DNA from: Bacillota bacterium
Lineage (GTDB): Bacteria; Bacillota; Limnochordia; Limnochordales; ZCTH02-B6
Assembly (NCBI GenBank): GCA_003387805.1
Contig: QGSR01000132.1
Coordinates: 1 to 5,765 of the forward strand
Length of the DNA: 5,765 nt
Direction: 5' to 3'
Below, one piece after another: positions 1 through 5,629 of the stretch. A program made the position numbers and the translations under genes. Position 1 is the stretch's first letter; every line of letters begins with the position of its first letter. The notes under the pieces were generated by a model that had not been told where the DNA came from, did not search any database, and worked only from the letters and a program-made list of their open reading frames with translations.

Positions 1-308
1 TGGCGGGGCAGCGGCACCGTAAACAAGATGGCCACCAAAAGGCCCACCAGCAGGCCTGCGGCCCCGGCCAGGATGTCAAGCACCGACGCGCGTTGAAGCT
101 CTCCCGAGAGGCGCTGGCCCACACGCACCGCCCACCAGCCCAGCAGCAAACCGGCCAGGCCGCCGGCCGCGGCGCCGAGCCAGGGAGCCGCCGCCGTCCC
201 GGGCACCAGCCCGGAGAGAAGTCCCCGCCCGGCGTCCGATGATGCCAGCCAGTAGCCGAGGACCACGCCCAGTACCAACAATGAAAGCCGAACCGTCCGA
301 ACGAGCAA
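1..308 (-). CDS. yacL: YacL-type PIN/TRAM membrane protein, N-terminal part (runs off the left edge)
   Basis: This is the first 102 codons of a protein whose N-terminus matches the YacL family: an integral membrane region followed, outside this window, by a PIN nuclease-like and a TRAM RNA-binding domain. Hydrophobic segments are visible at about residues 6-22, 39-61 and 76-98. The stretch VLDILAGAAGLLVGLL then VPLP closely resembles the B. subtilis YacL sequence that precedes its PIN domain. I chose a TTG start because AAAGGAGG (317-324) lies 8 nt upstream and the protein then begins MLVRTVRL, like the family. An in-frame ATG at 350-348 would add 14 polar residues but has no well-spaced ribosome binding site. 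In Firmicutes this gene usually follows radA-disA and/or carD, as here. The cellular role of YacL is poorly defined. The PIN and TRAM domains are expected from the family, not seen. Confidence 0.85.
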   Translation of the reverse strand, partial: MLVRTVRLSLLVLGVVLGYWLASSDAGRGLLSGLVPGTAAAPWLGAAAGGLAGLLLGWWAVRVGQRLSGELQRASVLDILAGAAGLLVGLLVAILFTVPLPR

Positions 309-316
309 GTTGGGGG

Positions 317-324
317 CCTCCTTT
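317..324 (-). promoter_or_regulatory. Ribosome binding site that decides the yacL start
   Basis: Minus-strand AAAGGAGG is a near-perfect anti-16S match, 8 nt before a TTG codon. It lies inside the reading frame that would open at the upstream ATG (350), so it argues for the TTG start. Confidence 0.75.
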
Positions 325-410
325 CCCAATGACGCAGTCTTGCAATTCATGCCTCTACTGCTAGTATTGTCGCGAATCGAGCGAGCTTATCCAGAGGGGA
401 ATCGGCGGCG

Positions 411-439
411 ACTATAATGAATAAAAAATGACAAGTCAG
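411..439 (-). promoter_or_regulatory. Candidate sigma-A promoter for the yacL-like gene
   Basis: On the minus strand CTGACT (439-434, 4 of 6 to TTGACA) is separated by 17 nt from TATAGT (416-411, 5 of 6 to TATAAT). It sits in an island clearly more AT-rich than its surroundings, between the carD terminator candidate and the yacL start. Transcription would begin near 404 and leave a leader of about 95 nt. It is weaker than the other promoters in the window and is inferred from hexamer match and position only. Confidence 0.45.
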
Positions 440-506
440 ACAACCAAAGACAGCCGATCCCCAAATATAACGGCGGAGACGACGGGCGGGCGCGCGGGCG
501 GTGCGG

Positions 507-540
507 AACAACAGAAAGGGCGACGTCCGGTCGCGTCGCC
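507..540 (-). terminator. Likely intrinsic terminator of carD
   Basis: Downstream of the carD stop, on the minus strand, GGCGACG (540-534) and CGTCGCC (525-519) form a perfect 7-bp GC-rich stem with an 8-nt loop. The T-rich run CTTTCTGTTGTT (518-507) follows directly. The tract is interrupted by C and G, so termination may be partial and yacL could also receive read-through from carD. Confidence 0.55.
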
Positions 541-567
541 GTTTCTTCCCCGCCTCGCCCCGCGGCG

Positions 568-1077
568 TCACGTTTCGCTGTCGTTTTCGCCCAGCAGTTC
601 CCGGAGCTGCTGCTCCACGTGCTCTTCCGTCGTGTCTTGCGCCAGCACCAGCTCGCTGATGAGAATTTGCCGGGCGTTTTCCAGCATCTTCCGCTCACCG
701 GTGGACAAGCCTTTTTCGCGATCCCGGGCCGACAAGTTGCGCACCACCTCGGCCACTTCGAAAATGTCGCCGGTCTTGATTTTCTCCATGTTGGCGCGGT
801 AGCGGCGGTTCCAGTTCTGCGACATGCTGGTCGTTTCCGCCTTGAGCACTTCGAACACTTGCCGGACGCCTTCTTCGTCGATGACCTCCCGCAGGCCCAG
901 CTCATCGCAGCTGCTCATGGGGATCATGACCCGCAGATCGCCGATGGGCATGCGCATGATGTAGTACTTCTCGACCCGGTCCAGCACTTCTTTCTGCTCG
1001 ATGGCTTCTATGATGCCGGCCCCGTGCATGGGGTACACGACTTTGTCGCCAACCGAAAACACTTTTTGTGAACTCAA
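568..1077 (-). CDS. carD: CarD/CdnL-family RNA polymerase-binding transcription regulator
   Basis: This 169-residue protein matches the CarD/CdnL family over its whole length. CarD binds the RNA polymerase beta subunit and the upstream edge of the transcription bubble, and it tunes open-complex stability at sigma-A promoters, notably those of rRNA genes. Residues 6-60 form the Tudor-like polymerase-interacting domain (VGDKVVYPMHGAGIIEAIE). Residues 65-165 are the helical DNA-binding domain, with SQNWNRRYRANMEKI and GLSTGERKMLENARQIL; W89 aligns with the Trp that wedges promoter DNA in mycobacterial CarD. I chose the TTG start because AGGG (1091-1088) lies 10 nt upstream and an in-frame stop is just above. 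A GTG at 1062 would give the typical MFSVGDKVVYP N-terminus but has no ribosome binding site. The gene has its own consensus promoter, diverging from the plus-strand gene at 1271. Confidence 0.96.
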   Translation of the reverse strand: MSSQKVFSVGDKVVYPMHGAGIIEAIEQKEVLDRVEKYYIMRMPIGDLRVMIPMSSCDELGLREVIDEEGVRQVFEVLKAETTSMSQNWNRRYRANMEKIKTGDIFEVAEVVRNLSARDREKGLSTGERKMLENARQILISELVLAQDTTEEHVEQQLRELLGENDSET

Positions 1078-1113
1078 AGTTAATCATCCCTAAGGTTAAG
1101 GTTGGTCGTACTA

Positions 1114-1142
1114 ATTATACCACTCGTAACCACGAATGTCAA
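1114..1142 (-). promoter_or_regulatory. Perfect-consensus sigma-A promoter of carD
   Basis: On the minus strand TTGACA (1142-1137) and TATAAT (1119-1114) are both exact consensus and are separated by the optimal 17 nt. Transcription should begin near 1107, giving a leader of about 30 nt before the TTG start of carD. This suggests strong, constitutive expression unless the inverted repeat in the spacer (1121-1138) acts as an operator. Confidence 0.9.
1121..1138. repeat. Imperfect inverted repeat inside the carD promoter spacer
   Basis: The arms CACTCGT (1121-1127) and ACGAATG (1132-1138) pair at 6 of 7 positions around a 4-nt centre, AACC. The repeat fills nearly the whole -35/-10 spacer of the carD promoter and touches its -35 hexamer. 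That is a natural place for an operator, but regulation is inference. Confidence 0.5.
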
Positions 1143-1174
1143 TGTCGCGGCCTTGACGACGCCCCCTGCTCGCC

Positions 1175-1204
1175 TTGACAGGCCGCGCGCGGCGTCCTTA
1201 TAAT
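1175..1204 (+). promoter_or_regulatory. Perfect-consensus sigma-A promoter of the gene at 1271
   Basis: TTGACA (1175-1180) and TATAAT (1199-1204) are both exact consensus with an 18-nt spacer. Transcription should begin near 1211 and leave a leader of about 60 nt. The open frame of the downstream gene extends back through this promoter to a TTG at 1175, but that TTG is the -35 box itself, so it cannot be the translation start. Confidence 0.88.
1182..1193. repeat. 12-bp perfect palindrome between the -35 and -10 boxes
   Basis: GCCGCGCGCGGC equals its own reverse complement and lies wholly within the 18-nt spacer of the plus-strand promoter. It could be an operator for a dimeric repressor. It could also be chance in GC-rich alternating sequence. 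Confidence 0.5.
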
Positions 1205-1253
1205 AATGGTACTGCCGAGCCGTTTTGGGCCTTGACCGGCCTCATCCCGTGCC

Positions 1254-1259
1254 AAGGAG
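1254..1259 (+). promoter_or_regulatory. Ribosome binding site that sets the start at 1271
   Basis: AAGGAG lies 11 nt before the ATG at 1271. The nearer GTG at 1261 is in a different frame, which gives no recognisable protein. Confidence 0.65.
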
Positions 1260-1270
1260 CGTGTCCGGCT

Positions 1271-1753
1271 ATGAGCGCAGACGCCCGCCCCATCCACGGC
1301 CCCGAGCAGTCGTCGCCGCCGGGGGCCCCAGTACCGACCCACGATTCCGCCGCCAAACTGGCCGACGACTTCCAGCAAGCCGTCGGCGAATATTTGATCA
1401 GGCACCGCAGCGTGCTGGACGTCCTCTCGAAAATGCAGGAGGCGTCGGCCCGGGTCCAGCGGGCGGTGGCCAAAGCCGTCACGGTGTGTGGCTGCATCCG
1501 CATTGAGGCGTCGCGCCAGGCGCTTTCCGACGTGACCTCCGAAGACGTATCGTATGCGGACCTGAAGCAGTTCGTGCAGTCGCACGTCGCGGGCCAGCTC
1601 TGCCACAACTGCCGCGACGTCATCGAAGTCGAGCTGGGCCAGGCCTACTTCTACACCACCGCGCTGGCGGAAACGTTCAACATGCGCGCGGCCGACGTTT
1701 TGGCCAAGGAAAAGCAGCGCCTCGAGACGCTGGGCGTGTTCAACCTCACCTGA
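1271..1753 (+). CDS. Conserved helical four-cysteine protein, MazG-like in its C-terminal half, function unknown
   Basis: This is a 160-residue soluble protein with no signal peptide or membrane segment. Residues 1-25 are Pro/Ser-rich and probably disordered. From about residue 30 it is predominantly helical: KLADDFQQAVGEYLIRHRSVLDVLSKMQEASARVQRAV, then VCGCIRI (C73, C75), then QLCHNCRDVIEVELGQAYFYTTALAE (C111, C114), ending in KEKQRLETLGVFNLT. From memory it resembles a small uncharacterised protein often found near disA and carD in Clostridia; I cannot give a reliable family name. The VELGQAYFY...ALAETF segment recalls the MazG helix that normally reads ELGD, but the metal-binding Asp is Gln here, so pyrophosphohydrolase activity is not supported. 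The CxC and CxxC pairs could hold zinc or a redox centre (inference). It has its own consensus promoter, diverges from carD and converges on the FAH gene 31 nt away. Confidence 0.85.
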   Translation: MSADARPIHGPEQSSPPGAPVPTHDSAAKLADDFQQAVGEYLIRHRSVLDVLSKMQEASARVQRAVAKAVTVCGCIRIEASRQALSDVTSEDVSYADLKQFVQSHVAGQLCHNCRDVIEVELGQAYFYTTALAETFNMRAADVLAKEKQRLETLGVFNLT

Positions 1754-1767
1754 CCGTCGTCCGCCGG

Positions 1768-1784
1768 CGCCGCCGGAAGCGGCG
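1768..1784. terminator. GC hairpin between two convergent stop codons, possible bidirectional terminator
   Basis: CGCCGC (1768-1773) and GCGGCG (1779-1784) form a perfect 6-bp stem with a 5-nt loop. It lies between the end of the plus-strand gene (1753) and the last base of the FAH gene (1785). Neither side has a U-tract, so it would be at best an inefficient intrinsic terminator. It may instead protect transcript 3' ends. Confidence 0.3.
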
Positions 1785-2771
1785 TCAGCTTCCAACCACC
1801 CGGTTGCGCAGCACGCCGATGCCTTCGATCTCTATCTCCACCACGTCGCCGGGCTCGAGGAACACCTGCGGGTCCCGGGCCACGCCCACGCCCGCCGGCG
1901 TGCCCGTCATAATCACGTCGCCCGGCAGCAGCGTCATCAGGCGGGACAAGTACGCAATCAGCTCCGCGACGGAGAAAATCATCTGCCCCGTGTGCCCGTT
2001 CTGCATCACTTGGCCGTCCAGCCGCAGCGTCACCGACAAGTTCTGCGGATCCAGGGCGGGCCGGCCGTGCTCGTCGCGCGCGGGCACGATCCACGGCCCC
2101 ATGGGGCCGAAGGTGTCCAGGGCCTTGCCTTTGACGAACTGCCCGTCCATGTACTGCAAATCCCTGGCGCTGACGTCGTTCATGATGGTGTAGCCGAAGA
2201 CGCAGTCCAGCGCCTCGGCCTCGGAGACGTTTTTCGCCGGGCGGCCGATGACCACGGCCAGCTCCGCTTCAAAGTCCAGCTGCGACGTCACGGCGGGGCC
2301 GGGGTGAACGATGTTTCCTTCATGGCCCACCAGGGACGTGGCGAACTTGTTGAAAAACATGGGCGCCTTCGGCAGCGGCCGGCCCGTTTCCGCGGCGTGA
2401 TCTTTGTAGTTGAGGCCGATGCCCAGCACCTTGCCCGGCCGCACCAAAGGCGGCGCGAAGGTTACTTCGTCGAGGGAGAAGGCGACGCGCGGCCGTCCCG
2501 CGGCCTGTTCCGCCTCGTCGAAGCGGCGCAGCTCGGCGGCGGTTTTCGGCAAGAAGGCCAGGCAGTCCAGCACCGCTGGACCCACCGCATCCCAGGCGGC
2601 GATGACGTCCACCAAATCGTCCGGAAACAGCGCGCCGGCCAGCGGTGCGGCCGGAGGCAGCCCCGCCTCGGCCCGCAGCGCCTCGTAGGCGGCCCGCAAG
2701 TCCACCGCCGTGCCGTCCACCACGACGCCGGTGCGGCGGCGCCCGCCCACGGAAAACGTCAACAGCTTCAC
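1785..2771 (-). CDS. Fumarylacetoacetate hydrolase (FAH) family protein
   Basis: This 328-residue enzyme belongs to the COG0179 FAH superfamily: metal-dependent hydrolases, hydratases and decarboxylases acting on beta-diketo acids, or acylpyruvate and oxaloacetate in FAHD1-like members. Residues 1-105 are an N-terminal domain typical of bacterial members (MKLLTFSVGGRRRTGVVVDG). The catalytic domain follows from about 111: GKVLGIGLNYKDHAAE (H125 and E128, candidate catalytic residues), LDFEAELAVVIG (E168, E170) and MNDVSARD (D199) as the Mg/Mn ligands, then GDVIMTGTPAGVG near 284-297. All key residues are present, so it should be active; the substrate cannot be read from sequence. I prefer the GTG start at 2771, which has GGAGG (2784-2780) at 8 nt. 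The ATG two codons earlier (2777) is only 2 nt from that site. It starts 16 nt after disA and is probably co-transcribed with radA-disA. Confidence 0.93.
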   Translation of the reverse strand: MKLLTFSVGGRRRTGVVVDGTAVDLRAAYEALRAEAGLPPAAPLAGALFPDDLVDVIAAWDAVGPAVLDCLAFLPKTAAELRRFDEAEQAAGRPRVAFSLDEVTFAPPLVRPGKVLGIGLNYKDHAAETGRPLPKAPMFFNKFATSLVGHEGNIVHPGPAVTSQLDFEAELAVVIGRPAKNVSEAEALDCVFGYTIMNDVSARDLQYMDGQFVKGKALDTFGPMGPWIVPARDEHGRPALDPQNLSVTLRLDGQVMQNGHTGQMIFSVAELIAYLSRLMTLLPGDVIMTGTPAGVGVARDPQVFLEPGDVVEIEIEGIGVLRNRVVGS

Positions 2772-2787
2772 GACCATCGCCTCCGGG

Positions 2788-3867
2788 TTAGAAGTTGCGG
2801 TCCAGCAGCGCCTGCTCCCGCAGCCGCCGCAGCCCCTCCTGGATGGCCCGGGCCCGCACTTCGCCGATGCCTTCGACGTTGTCCAGCTCCTCCAGCGAAG
2901 CCGACATGATGGCCGGCAGCCCGTCAAAGGCCTGCACCAAGTTTTCGATGACCGGCATGGGCAGCCGGGGCACTTTCGTCAGCACCCGGTACGCCCGCGG
3001 CGTGACCAAGTGGTCCAGGTTGTTCATGTGGGATCCGTAGCCGAGGCGCCGGGCGATGAGGCTCAGCTCCAGCAAGTCGTCGGAGCTCCACTCGTTCAGG
3101 GAGCGCCACACGTCCGCGGCCGTCTCCCCTTCTTCCTGCGGCTGCCAATAGTCGCGCACGATGAGGTAGCCTTCGTCCTGAATGTCCGACACCAGCTCCT
3201 CCAGCTGCATGCGCACCAGGCGGCCTTCGGTGCCCAGCTCCACGATGTAGCGCTCGATTTCCTTGCGGATGCGCTGCACCATCTGGGCCCGCTGAACGCA
3301 CGTGGTCACGTCGTACAGCGTGGCCAGCTCCTCGAACTCCAGGGCCGTCAGGTTGGTCAGCGACTGCTGGAACACCGCCCGGTACTTCTCCAGCGTCGAC
3401 AGGGCCTGGTTGGCTTTGGCCAGGATGACGCCCACGTCCCGCATAATGTAGCGGAAGTTGCCTTTGTAGAGGCTGATGAGGTCGCGCCGCTGGGAGATGG
3501 CCAGCACCAGCTGCCCGGTCTGCTTGGCCACCCGCTCGGCCGTGCGGTGCCGGCTGCCCGACTCCTGCGTCGGGATCATCGGGTCCGGCGTCAGGTGCGT
3601 GTTGGCGTACAGGATGCGGCGCGCGTCGGTGCTCATAATGATCGCGCCGTCCATTTTCGCCAGCTCGTACAGCGCGGCGGGGTGCATTTCCGCGTCGATC
3701 TTGAACCCGCCATTGACCAAATCGAGCACTTCCTGCGTGTCGCCGACGACGATGAGCGCACCGGTGCGGGCCCGCAAGATCATTTCGAGCGCGTCGTACA
3801 TCTGCGTGCCGGGTGCGACCATGCGCATGACCTGGTAAAACAACTTTTCCTGCTGGACGTCGTCCAT
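2788..3867 (-). CDS. disA: DisA, DNA integrity scanning protein / diadenylate cyclase
   Basis: DisA makes cyclic di-AMP from two ATP. In B. subtilis it forms an octamer that scans DNA and pauses at branched intermediates, which stops synthesis. This 359-residue protein is full length. The DAC domain (about 10-145) has GALIVVG, the catalytic DGA motif (residues 73-75, in YELAKMDGAIIMS) and RHRTAE (106-111) for ATP binding. A helical linker follows (about 150-285), then a C-terminal helix-hairpin-helix DNA-binding region with ELDNVEGIGEVRARAIQEGL (about 327-345). Close resemblance to B. subtilis DisA runs end to end. I chose the ATG at 3867, which has AAAGGGG (3885-3879) 11 nt upstream. Two tandem GTG codons (3879, 3876) are in frame but overlap or abut that site. 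It lies 16 nt after the radA stop, so it shares the radA transcript; RadA is a known functional partner. Confidence 0.97.
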   Translation of the reverse strand: MDDVQQEKLFYQVMRMVAPGTQMYDALEMILRARTGALIVVGDTQEVLDLVNGGFKIDAEMHPAALYELAKMDGAIIMSTDARRILYANTHLTPDPMIPTQESGSRHRTAERVAKQTGQLVLAISQRRDLISLYKGNFRYIMRDVGVILAKANQALSTLEKYRAVFQQSLTNLTALEFEELATLYDVTTCVQRAQMVQRIRKEIERYIVELGTEGRLVRMQLEELVSDIQDEGYLIVRDYWQPQEEGETAADVWRSLNEWSSDDLLELSLIARRLGYGSHMNNLDHLVTPRAYRVLTKVPRLPMPVIENLVQAFDGLPAIMSASLEELDNVEGIGEVRARAIQEGLRRLREQALLDRNF

Positions 3868-3883
3868 GCCCGACACCACCCCT

Positions 3884-5284
3884 TTATGCGCTGCCCGCCT
3901 CCACGGCCCGCAGCGCGTCGACCACCGTGGACACGCCGAAAAACTGAATGTCAGCCGCCGCGGCGCCCGGCGGCACGTTGGACCGGGGCAAAATGCAGCG
4001 CCGAAAGCCCAGCTTGGCCGCCTCCCGGGCCCTCCGCTCCGCCTGGCGCACGCCCCGCACCTCGCCGGTGAGGCCCACCTCGCCGAAAACGACGGTGCCG
4101 GCGTCGACGGGCCGGTCGCGAAAGGCCGACGCGACGGCCAAGGCCACGGCCAAGTCCGCGGCCGGCTCGTCCAGCCGCACGCCGCCTACGGCGTTGATGT
4201 ACACGTCGTGGGTGTGCAGCGGCATGCCGCACCGCCGCTCCAGCACCGCCAGCACGATGGCCGCCCGCTGATAGTCTACGCCGGACACTTGCCGGCGAGG
4301 CGTGCCGCCGAAGGGCGCGGGACCGACCAAGGCCTGCACTTCGACCAACAGGGAGCGGCTGCCTTCCACGCCGGCCACCACCACCGTGCCCGGCTCGCCC
4401 GCGGCCCGCTCCTGCAGAAAGAGCGCGGACGGGTTGGCCACGTCGCGGAGCCCCGCGTCGCCCATCTCGAAAATGCCGATTTCGTCCGTCGAGCCGAAAC
4501 GGTTTTTCACCGCGCGCATGACGCGGAACTGAGTGTCCCGCTCGCCTTCGAGGTACAGCACCGCGTCCACCGCGTGCTCCAGCACTTTGGGGCCGGCCAA
4601 AGACCCCTGCTTCGTCACGTGGCCCACCATGAGCACGGCGATGCCTTCCAGCTTGGCCAGGCGAATGAGCCGGGCCGCGCATTCCCGCACCTGGACCAGG
4701 CTGCCCGGCACCGAGTCCGCATCGGCGGTGGACACGGCTTGGATGGAGTCCACGATCATCAGCTTCGGCCGGACGTGCAGCGCCGCATCGACGGCCGCGT
4801 CCACGTCGGTTTCCGCGATGAGCCGGAGCGGCGTGTCGTCCAGCCCCAGCCGCCGGGCCCGGAGGGCCACTTGCCGCAGGGACTCTTCGGCGGAAACGTA
4901 CAAGACGTCGCCGTGGGCCCGGGCGAAGTGGTCGCCCGCCTGCAGCAGCAGCGTCGACTTGCCCACGCCCGGATCGCCGCCCACCAGAACGACCGACCCG
5001 GGCACCAGCCCGCCGCCCAGCACCCGATCGAACTCGCCCACCCCGGTGGGAAACCGGGCGTCGTCCGTCGGATCTACCTGGCTGAGCCGTACCGGCTCCG
5101 GCGCCGGCTGTCCGGCCGCCGATCGGCGGCCGGGCGCCAGGCCGCCCCGCGGCGAGACCGGCGCCGCCTGCACTTCCCGCATGCTGTTCCAGGACCCGCA
5201 CGAAGGGCAGCGGCCCAGCCACCGCGGGGATTCATACCCGCACTCGTCACACGCATACTTGACCCGCGGCGGTTTGGCGGCCAT
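3884..5284 (-). CDS. radA: RadA/Sms, DNA repair ATPase
   Basis: RadA is a RecA-related, DnaB-like ATPase that drives branch migration and processes recombination intermediates in the cytoplasm. The 466 residues show the full family architecture. An N-terminal C4 zinc finger uses C12-x2-C15 and C26-x2-C29. The Walker A motif GGDPGVGKST spans 102-111, and Walker B is LMIVDS near 175-180. The RadA-specific KNRFG motif is at 260-264. A C-terminal Lon-protease-like domain covers about 300-460 (VDYQRAAIVLAVLERR, EPAADLAVALAVAS, GEVGLTGEVR) and carries no protease Ser-Lys signature. The ATG start at 5284 has AGGAGG (5295-5290) 5 nt upstream. A linker at about 40-70 is Pro/Ala/Gly-rich and variable. 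It is the first gene of a radA-disA-FAH operon; its TAA overlaps the ribosome binding site of disA, suggesting coupled translation. Confidence 0.97.
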   Translation of the reverse strand: MAAKPPRVKYACDECGYESPRWLGRCPSCGSWNSMREVQAAPVSPRGGLAPGRRSAAGQPAPEPVRLSQVDPTDDARFPTGVGEFDRVLGGGLVPGSVVLVGGDPGVGKSTLLLQAGDHFARAHGDVLYVSAEESLRQVALRARRLGLDDTPLRLIAETDVDAAVDAALHVRPKLMIVDSIQAVSTADADSVPGSLVQVRECAARLIRLAKLEGIAVLMVGHVTKQGSLAGPKVLEHAVDAVLYLEGERDTQFRVMRAVKNRFGSTDEIGIFEMGDAGLRDVANPSALFLQERAAGEPGTVVVAGVEGSRSLLVEVQALVGPAPFGGTPRRQVSGVDYQRAAIVLAVLERRCGMPLHTHDVYINAVGGVRLDEPAADLAVALAVASAFRDRPVDAGTVVFGEVGLTGEVRGVRQAERRAREAAKLGFRRCILPRSNVPPGAAAADIQFFGVSTVVDALRAVEAGSA

Positions 5285-5330
5285 CGTGCCCTCCTGACGA
5301 AAAATCGCGGAAAATGTTCTATGTCATCAC

Positions 5331-5360
5331 ATTATACCATTCGGAAATGTGCGCTCTCAA
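5331..5360 (-). promoter_or_regulatory. Sigma-A promoter of the radA-disA-FAH operon
   Basis: On the minus strand TTGAGA (5360-5355, 5 of 6) and TATAAT (5336-5331, exact) are 18 nt apart. Transcription should begin near 5324 with a leader of about 40 nt. I see no clear CtsR or LexA operator here, although the radA-disA genes of B. subtilis sit in the CtsR-controlled clpC operon; a separate promoter here suggests uncoupling from clpC. The 15-bp repeat array ends only about 11 bp upstream of the -35 box. Confidence 0.8.
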
Positions 5361-5379
5361 GCACGGTGCGGGGCCGTGC
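5361..5379. repeat. Inverted repeat at the boundary of promoter and repeat array
   Basis: GCACGG (5361-5366) and CCGTGC (5374-5379) are exact reverse complements around 7 nt and lie directly upstream of the radA -35 box. The right arm belongs to the first 15-bp repeat unit. The left arm is therefore an inverted partial copy of the repeat core next to the promoter. It may be an operator half-site pair or an edge effect of the array. Confidence 0.4.
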
Positions 5380-5629
5380 GGCGCCAGGCCGTGCGGTGCC
5401 AGGACGTCTGGTGGCAGACCGCGAGCCCCGGTCGTGCGGTAGGGTGCCGTTCGGCGTCAGGACGTTCGGCGCCAGGCCGTGCGGCGCCAGGCCGTGCGGC
5501 GCCAGGCCGTGCGGTCCCAGGCCGCGCGGTGCGGGCCGTGCGAAGCCCGACCGTGTAGTGCCAGGTCGTGCGGTCCTAGTTCGTGCGGTGCCGGCCGTGC
5601 GGTGCGGGGCCGGTCGGCGCCGGCGGTGC
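5372..5629. repeat. Degenerate tandem array of a 15-bp unit (about 17 copies)
   Basis: The consensus is GGCCGTGCGGCGCCA. Exact copies lie at 5372-5386, 5475-5489 and 5490-5504, with one-base variants at 5387-5401 and 5505-5519. Flanking copies diverge (5402-5416, 5445-5459, 5460-5474, 5549-5563, 5564-5578), and several are 14 bp (5520-5533, 5579-5592, 5593-5606). Each unit contains the small inverted repeat GCCG-TG-CGGC and most keep part of the palindrome GGCGCC. Because 15 is a multiple of three and the unit has no stop, several frames stay open and would encode pentapeptide strings such as GRAAP or LAPHG. The 14-bp units break every frame, so I read the array as noncoding. No gene was found in 5361-5765. 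Confidence 0.85.

Noticed and set aside
413..418. Plus-strand TATAAT as a rightward promoter
   Set aside because: There is no plausible -35 at 16-18 nt and no plus-strand gene follows it; the site is better explained as overlapping the minus-strand -10.
347..571. 74-codon minus-strand frame beginning GTG, overlapping the carD stop by 4 bp, with a basic N-terminus and one hydrophobic stretch
   Set aside because: There is no ribosome binding site, the frame runs through the likely carD terminator and the yacL promoter candidate, and the protein resembles nothing I know. The 4-bp GTGA overlap would fit coupled translation, so it is not fully excluded.
902..1087. Minus-strand ATG frame 10 nt upstream of the carD start
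   Set aside because: It is out of frame with carD, abuts the ribosome binding site with no spacing, and its translation is a low-quality Arg/His-rich shadow of carD.
1091..1102. Tandem TAAGGT repeat in the carD leader
   Set aside because: Only two short copies exist next to the predicted start of transcription; it is too little to assign a role.
1992..4071. Long plus-strand frames opposite the FAH, disA and radA genes
   Set aside because: They are antisense shadows of strongly supported genes in GC-rich DNA, rich in Arg/Pro/His/Gln, with no recognisable domain.
5285..5330. c-di-AMP (ydaO-type) riboswitch or CtsR/LexA operator in the radA leader
   Set aside because: The leader is only about 40 nt, too short for that riboswitch. 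I see neither the CtsR heptad repeat nor a GAAC-4nt-GTTC LexA box; the ATGT-CATC-ACAT symmetry at 5321-5332 is too weak to call.
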